Assembly: GCA_024278725.1 (NCBI GenBank)
Contig: JAJRSQ010000013.1
Span: forward strand, 1-18,353
Length of the DNA: 18,353 nt
Direction: 5' to 3'
Source of the DNA: Chloroflexota bacterium
GTDB taxonomy: Bacteria; Chloroflexota; Anaerolineae; 4572-78
Both the position numbers and the translations under genes were made by a program. Of this stretch, positions 13,556-18,353 are shown in pieces. The first letter of the stretch is position 1. Each line of letters starts with the position of its first letter. Under the pieces are notes generated by a model. That model was not told the origin of the DNA and did no database searches. It was given only the letters and a program-made list of their open reading frames with translations.

Positions 13556-16422
13556 TAACCCTAACGATAAACGGCAAAACGATACACGCCAACCCCGGCG
13601 AAAAAGTGCTTGATGTGGCGTTGCGGCACGGCATCGATATTCCGCACTTGTGCCACCATAAAGACCTGCTCCCTTCGGGGAGTTGTCGGATGTGTCTGGT
13701 GCAGGTTGAAGGGGCAGCGAAGCCGCAAACCAGTTGCGGGATGACCGTTCAGGATGGAATGGTGATTGAAACGGACACCGAAGACATCGAAGCGATGCGG
13801 CGCGATTTGATTGACCTTTTCGTCTCCGACCATCCGCTCACCTGCGTCACCTGCGACAAAAACGGCAGTTGTAACCTGCAGGATTACGCCTATCGGTACA
13901 ACATTTCAGAAACCAGCTTCGATTTTGAACTGTCCCGCCCCAAATATTACGATGACAATCCGTTTTACATCCGCGATTATCAATATTGCATCATGTGCGG
14001 TAAATGTGTCCGCGTGTGCGATGAAGTGGTGGGCGCGAACGCCATTGATTTCTCCCAACGCGGTTTCGAGACCATCATCTCCACCCCCTTCGATGTCCCG
14101 CTGGCGGAATCGGCGTGCGTGTTCTGCGGCAATTGCGTGCAGATATGTCCCACTGCCGCCCTGCTGCCCCGCTCGAAAATCGGCAAAGGGCGCGAATGGG
14201 AGATGTCGCGCAAACAGACCATCTGCGGATATTGCGGCGTGGGTTGCACGGTGGAATACGCCCTCAAAGGCGATAAAATCATTTACGCCCAGGGAACGCC
14301 CGACGGCACGGTCAACGGCGAATTTTTGTGCGTGAAAGGGCGTTTCGGCTGGGATTTTGTGACCAGTCCCGACCGCCTGACCACCCCGCTCGTCCGCAAA
14401 GATTTGGCATACGAACTCGGTTTGACCGACGAACCGTGGGAAATGCCACAAACGCCGGTCTTCAAAGGGAAACCGAAACTGAGCAATTACATTCCCGTTT
14501 CGTGGGAACAGGCAATCGACATCACCGCCACCAAACTGGCGGATGTGGTCAAACAACACGGCTCGGATGCCGTGGGCGGGCTGACCTCCGCTCGGTGTAC
14601 CAACGAAGAGAACTACCTTTTCCAGAAGTTTATGCGCGCGGGGGTTGGCACAAACAGTGTCGACCACTGCGCCCGGTTGTGACACAGCTCCACCGTCGCC
14701 GGTCTGGCGACAAGTTTTGGAAGCGGTGCAATGACCAACGCGATCCATGAAATTCAAGATGCGGACTGCATTTTAATCACCGGCTCGAACACGGGGGAAT
14801 CGCACCCGGTGCTCAGCTATGAAGTCATCCGCGCCGTCAAAAAAGGCGCCAGCCTGATTGTGATTGACCCCCGCAAAATCGGCATGACCGAACACGCCAC
14901 CCTTCACTTGCAGCCCAAACCGGGGCAGGATATTTACCTGTTCATGGCAATGGCGCACGTCATCATCCGCGAAGGTTGGGCAGATATGGCGTTCATCGAA
15001 GAGCGCACCGAGGAATTCGAAGCCTTCCAGCAAAGCGTGCTGGAAATCACCCCGGAAGTCGCCGCGCTGGCAACGGGCATCCCCGTGGCGCAGATAGAAA
15101 AAGCCGCCCGCCTTTACGCCCTGGGCGAGCGCCAGAACGGCGTTTCCATTTACGCCAACGGCGACGGTCAAGCCAGAGGACATTCGTCCATTTTGTATGC
15201 GATGGGCATCACCCAACGCAGCAACGGCACGGAATTGGTGCACATGCTCGCCAACCTCGCCATGCTCGGCGGGCAGATAGGAAAACCGTCCACCGGCGTG
15301 AACCCCTTGCGCGGGCAGTCGAATGTGCAGGGCGCGTGTGATTTGGGCGGGTTGCCGGATGTGCTTCCCGGCTATCAAAAAGTTTTTGATGAACCGAAAC
15401 GCAAAGCCGTGGCTCAAAAATGGGGGGTGGATGACCTGCCCGCCGAAGTCGGTTTGACGGTGGTGGAAATGAGCAAAGCGATGAGCGCGGGGCGCATCCA
15501 TGCGATGTATGTGATGGGTGAAAACCCGCTCATGTCAGACCCCGATTCCACCCACGTGGAAAAAGCATTCCGCTCCCTGGATTTTGTGGTGGCGCAGGAT
15601 ATTTTCCTGAACGAAACGGGGTTGCTGGCGCACGTCATCCTTCCGGCGGCATCTTCGTTGGAAAAAGACGGAACCTTCACCAACACCGAACGACGGGTGC
15701 AACTGTTGAACCCCATCCTCACCCCGCCGGGCGAAGCGAAACCGGACTGGGAAATCATCTCGGCGTTGGCGGAGAAATTTGAAGAGAAGATGGGTCGCCA
15801 CCGGAACGTGAAATGGACGTACACCTCCACCGCCGAAATTATGGATGAAGCGGCGACCGTCGCGCCGATTTACGGCGGCATCAGCCATCGGCGCTTGCAG
15901 GGTGATGGGTTGCAGTGGCCCTGTCCCACCCCCGACCATCCCGGCACGCAGTATCTGCACGCGGGGAAATTCAGCCGGGGGCTGGGGAAATTCTTCCCCA
16001 TCGAGGTAAACCTGCCCTACGAGCAACCGGATGAGGAATACCCGCTCATTCTGACGACCGGACGGGTGCTGTATCATTATCATTCCGGCACAATGACCCG
16101 CCGCAGCGAAGGGTTGGATTGGCGCGTGCCGCGCGGTTATGTGGAAGTGAACCCCACGGACGCGGAAGCCATCGGGCTGCTGGATGGCGGGCAGGTGAAA
16201 ATCATCAGCCGACGCGGGGAAGTGCGGACGCAGGCGCGCATCGGCGACCGGGTTCCGCCGGGGGTGGTTTTCCTTTCGTTCCACTGGAAGGAAGCACCGG
16301 CGAACATCCTGACTCATGACATCAAGCTCGACCCGATTGCCAAAATACCGGAATACAAAGCCACCACGGTGCGGCTGGAAAATCCGAAGCTCAAACGCAC
16401 CAAAAAAGCAAAAGCCCGATAA
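13552..16422 (+). CDS. fdhF: Selenocysteine-containing formate dehydrogenase catalytic subunit (UGA = Sec377)
   Basis: Mo/W-bis-MGD enzyme of 956 residues that oxidises formate (or reduces CO2). The in-frame TGA at 14680-14682 is read as Sec377: it lies in VDHCARL-U-HSSTVAGL, which aligns with CARVUHGPSVAGL of E. coli FdhF, and a SECIS hairpin follows. Read as a stop it would split the gene within the molybdopterin domain. The N-terminal electron-relay part is NuoG-like: [2Fe-2S] Cys34, 45, 48, 62; His94/Cys98, 101, 107; then two [4Fe-4S] sets at Cys146-156 and Cys189-199. The [4Fe-4S] next to the active site uses Cys225, 228, 232, 260. The C-terminal cofactor-binding domain ends in a basic tail. 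There is no Tat signal, so it is cytoplasmic. GGAGG (13540-13544) is 7 nt before the ATG. A strong terminator follows. Confidence 0.95.
14680..14724 (+). promoter_or_regulatory. Sec UGA codon and bacterial SECIS element
   Basis: The TGA (14680-14682) is followed by a hairpin. Its apical part is a perfect 6-bp stem GTCGCC (14695-14700) / GGCGAC (14706-14711) closing the loop GGTCT. A lower stem is GCT-CCA (14687-14692) with TGG-AGC (14718-14724, one bulged A). The loop G pair begins 18 nt after the UGA, the same distance and loop sequence (GGUCU) as in E. coli fdhF. SelB is known to recognise this loop and deliver Sec-tRNA. Confidence 0.92.
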
Positions 16423-16433
16423 CCGGGCAAATA

Positions 16434-16466
16434 AAAACCCCGCCAATTTCGGCGGGGTTTTCTTTT
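16434..16466. terminator. Bidirectional terminator between formate dehydrogenase and the octaheme cytochrome
   Basis: The stem AAAACCCCGCC (16434-16444) / GGCGGGGTTTT (16451-16461), 11 bp with loop AATTTC, has A/T runs on both sides and lies between convergent stops at 16422 and 16482. A smaller hairpin GCCCG/CGGGC (16414-16428) overlaps the formate dehydrogenase stop codon. Confidence 0.93.
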
Positions 16467-16481
16467 GGTTGAAATGAGAGG

Positions 16482-17918
16482 CTACGGTTTTTCGATGGCG
16501 TTGTTTTCAATCCGATATTCGTAAAGGGATTGCATTTTGTACAGCGTTTGCTGGAGTTCAAAGAAACCGTGCCAGTGGGCGTAATCGGGACCGCCCATCA
16601 TTGCCCCTTGCCGCGCGCGGCGACCTTCGTGATGCCACAGATAGTAGTAGAGTTTCTGGAATTCATCATCCCACGGATTGTCCTTCAGCAAGCCTTTGCT
16701 CTTCAAGTCGTCCAGCATCTTCTTGGCGGGGGCGTAATATTCCACGTTATAAAGTTGAACCGCGCGGTCGCCCTGTTCAAAGAAGCCATCGGTGTGCAGA
16801 CTGCTGTGGCAGGCATTGCAGACGAGCTTCATTTTCTCCCGCCCTTCATTGCCATTGCCGTAGAGACCGTTCATCGGGTCGTTGGAGTTGCGCACTTTCG
16901 ATTCCGGCGCCCACAGGTTCCAGTACAGCCGGTCGGAGACGTTGTGCGTGGTCTGTAATTCGCCGATACCGCTCATGTGGCAGACGGCGCAGGTGGGGGC
17001 GCGATAGTCGCCGGGTTCCCATGCGTCGGGGGCGCTGTCCCATTTCCATTCGTCCCCTTCGGTGGCGTAAATCTGACCGTGTTTGGTGTTGTTGTAAATT
17101 TCAATATCGGGATGGTCGGGTCCGAGGTGACACGATGCGCACGCTTCGGGTTTCCGGGCTTCCTCAATGCTGAATTTGTGGCGAGTATGGCAGACGGTGC
17201 AGTTGCCGGTGCTGCCATCGGGATAAATATTGCCGATACCGGCGTTGGGCCAAGTGTCGTTGGTGGGGCGGTTATCCGCGTCCAGTTTGATTTCCGTGCC
17301 GTGACACTGCATACAGCCGGTTTGAGCCGGTGCGCCGCCAAACTCGGCGTTGTTGCGCCCTTCGTGAACTTCGGTCAGCACGCGCAAGCCGTCTTTGGGG
17401 ATGATTTGGCGGTATGCGCGGAAGTGTCCGCTATTGTCGAATTGTTCGGTTTCCACCGAGTGGCACTGGGAACAGCGGCTGGGCGGCACTAAAATGGAAA
17501 TATAGATGTCCGTGCCCACCAGCGTTTCGTGCTGGGTGGCGTTGGGGGCGTCTTTCTCCACCTGATGGCAGTCCAGACATGAAACGCCGACATGCCCGTG
17601 GCGGCTGTCGCGCCAATCTCGAATGATGCCGGGGTTCACGTCTTTGTGGCAGGCAACGCACTCTTGCGCCGCTTCATCCATGCCACGGCTGATGGAGAGG
17701 TTGCTGTTGGCATTGAATTGCCCCGCGTTGCGTTCAACTTCCACCACAACGGTTGTGGGTTCAGTTTGGGTGACCGCCGGTTGGGACGCGGTGGTCGGCT
17801 GTTCCGGTTGGGTGGCGGCGGGAGCCGTGTTCGGTGCGGCAGTGTTGCCGGCACAAGCCGCCAACACCGCCAACATAACTACTATCAGCGCCCATACGCC
17901 GAATTTCGTAAATTTCAT
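16482..17918 (-). CDS. Octaheme cytochrome c, hydroxylamine oxidoreductase (HAO) family lipoprotein
   Basis: Extracytoplasmic octaheme c-type cytochrome of 478 residues. Eight CxxCH motifs start at residues 87, 114, 149, 202, 240, 260, 310 and 367. All are standard CxxCH, as in HAO rather than ONR (one CxxCK) or MccA. CASCHLGPDHPDIEIYNNTKHG (in two parts, 260-273 and 274-281) and the tail HHEGRRARQG...GPDYAHWHG (429-451) are HAO-type signatures. The signal peptide ends in a lipobox with Cys22 (LAAC), followed by a Thr/Pro/Gln linker to about 75, so it should be membrane-tethered by lipid. Tyr446 could correspond to the heme-crosslinking Tyr of oxidative HAO; alignment is needed. GGAGGAGG lies 8 nt before the ATG. 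The upstream NapC/NrfH-type gene, 22 bp away, suggests a reductive role (nitrite or hydroxylamine). Confidence 0.88.
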   Translation of the reverse strand: MKFTKFGVWALIVVMLAVLAACAGNTAAPNTAPAATQPEQPTTASQPAVTQTEPTTVVVEVERNAGQFNANSNLSISRGMDEAAQECVACHKDVNPGIIRDWRDSRHGHVGVSCLDCHQVEKDAPNATQHETLVGTDIYISILVPPSRCSQCHSVETEQFDNSGHFRAYRQIIPKDGLRVLTEVHEGRNNAEFGGAPAQTGCMQCHGTEIKLDADNRPTNDTWPNAGIGNIYPDGSTGNCTVCHTRHKFSIEEARKPEACASCHLGPDHPDIEIYNNTKHGQIYATEGDEWKWDSAPDAWEPGDYRAPTCAVCHMSGIGELQTTHNVSDRLYWNLWAPESKVRNSNDPMNGLYGNGNEGREKMKLVCNACHSSLHTDGFFEQGDRAVQLYNVEYYAPAKKMLDDLKSKGLLKDNPWDDEFQKLYYYLWHHEGRRARQGAMMGGPDYAHWHGFFELQQTLYKMQSLYEYRIENNAIEKP

Positions 17919-17940
17919 AAAATGATCCTCCTCCAGAGAA

Positions 17941-18353
17941 TTATGGATTTAAATAGCTGCTGAGTTCTGAGTGCCCGACGTGTTCGTGGCATGATACGCA
18001 GGAATCACTGGTTTCGCCCAGAAAATAGGGCTTATGTGCAACAAAAGCTTTGTTGTTTTGACGGGTGGCGCGTTCAAGGTTGTTGTGGCAGGTCAAACAA
18101 CCGGAGTCGAAAACGAATTCTTCGCGGCGTTGGCGTTTCGCCAGCCAGTCAATGGCATCGGTATCCTGAGTGTACATCACCCAAAAATCATGGATGCCGG
18201 ACTCTGCTTTCCCCGCGATGTGCGCCAGGGGTGTGTCATGGGATACGTGGCAATCGGTGCAGGTGGCAACAATGCCCAAATCATTGTTCCCCCCATGCGC
18301 CGATTCAAAATAGCTCTTCACCATCGGTTCCATAGGGTGACATATTTGGCAAA
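17941..18353 (-). CDS. NapC/NrfH-type tetraheme quinol dehydrogenase, 5'-truncated
   Basis: The 3' part of a membrane-anchored tetraheme cytochrome that takes electrons from menaquinol and passes them to a periplasmic or extracytoplasmic reductase. The frame is open at the window edge. The first visible codons give CQICHPMEPMV, the heme-1 motif with the CxxCHxM pattern of NrfH/NapC. Three more motifs follow: CTDCH, CLTCH and CVSCH, making four hemes, the family number. SYFESAHGG after heme 1 is also typical. The N-terminal membrane anchor lies outside the window; an internal ATG at 18333 is not the start. The stop is 22 bp before the octaheme gene in the same direction, so the two form an operon comparable to nrfH-nrfA or the NapC-like/HAO pairs of Campylobacterota. 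Confidence 0.88.
   Translation of the reverse strand, partial: CQICHPMEPMVKSYFESAHGGNNDLGIVATCTDCHVSHDTPLAHIAGKAESGIHDFWVMYTQDTDAIDWLAKRQRREEFVFDSGCLTCHNNLERATRQNNKAFVAHKPYFLGETSDSCVSCHEHVGHSELSSYLNP

Noticed and set aside
13552..14682. Formate dehydrogenase gene broken by a nonsense mutation (pseudogene) or two separate genes
   Set aside because: The TGA is at the known Sec position, a SECIS hairpin follows with the right spacing, and the downstream frame is intact to a normal C-terminus.
11415..16422. Electron-bifurcating [FeFe] hydrogenase
   Set aside because: No H-cluster Cys motifs; the catalytic subunit is clearly of the Mo/W-bis-MGD formate dehydrogenase type.

Overview
The window looks like a piece of a Chloroflexota chromosome (Anaerolineae or Ardenticatenia-like). 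This assignment is an inference. It rests on the GC-rich coding, a zinc-ribbon membrane protein with a long Thr/Pro stalk, a Gram-positive-style LexA box in front of recA, and a lipoprotein-anchored multiheme cytochrome. No rRNA, tRNA, CRISPR array, phage gene or transposase gene was seen.

Layout. Positions 1-2955 (+) hold a probable operon: the 3' part of an RseP-type site-2 protease, a zinc-ribbon/Thr-Pro-stalk membrane protein, and a HEAT-repeat protein with an acidic tail, ending at a hairpin terminator. An AEC-family permease follows (+) and ends at a bidirectional terminator shared with a convergent two-S1-domain RNA-binding protein (-). Upstream of that on the same strand are recA and a MazG-like nucleotide pyrophosphohydrolase. 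The recA promoter (TTGCAA-17-TATAAT) carries a GAAC-N4-GTTC operator. Divergent from the pyrophosphohydrolase is a small CBM48 glycogen-binding-type protein, preceded by a structured leader with a terminator-like hairpin and seven T. A DEAD-box RNA helicase (+) and a convergent comEC (-) follow.

Positions 10887-11414 are a gene-free stretch with a 118-bp MITE-like inverted repeat, a second small palindrome and the probable promoter of the next operon. Positions 11415-16422 (+) encode three genes coupled by 4-nt ATGA overlaps: a NuoE-like [2Fe-2S] subunit, a NuoF-like FMN/NAD subunit, and a molybdopterin formate dehydrogenase catalytic subunit. The catalytic gene is interrupted by an in-frame TGA. 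That TGA sits exactly where Sec-type formate dehydrogenases carry selenocysteine, and it is followed by a clear bacterial SECIS hairpin. The two apparent ORFs are therefore read as one 956-residue selenoprotein. The complex should interconvert formate + NAD+ and CO2 + NADH in the cytoplasm.

Positions 16482-18353 (-) hold a second redox unit: an octaheme HAO-family cytochrome c with a lipobox, preceded by the 3' part of a tetraheme NapC/NrfH-type quinol dehydrogenase cut by the window edge. The pair suggests electron flow from menaquinol to an extracytoplasmic octaheme enzyme, for example nitrite or hydroxylamine reduction. Lying beside formate dehydrogenase, it hints at formate-linked nitrogen-oxide respiration. 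That link is inference only: the two operons are convergent and separated by a bidirectional terminator.
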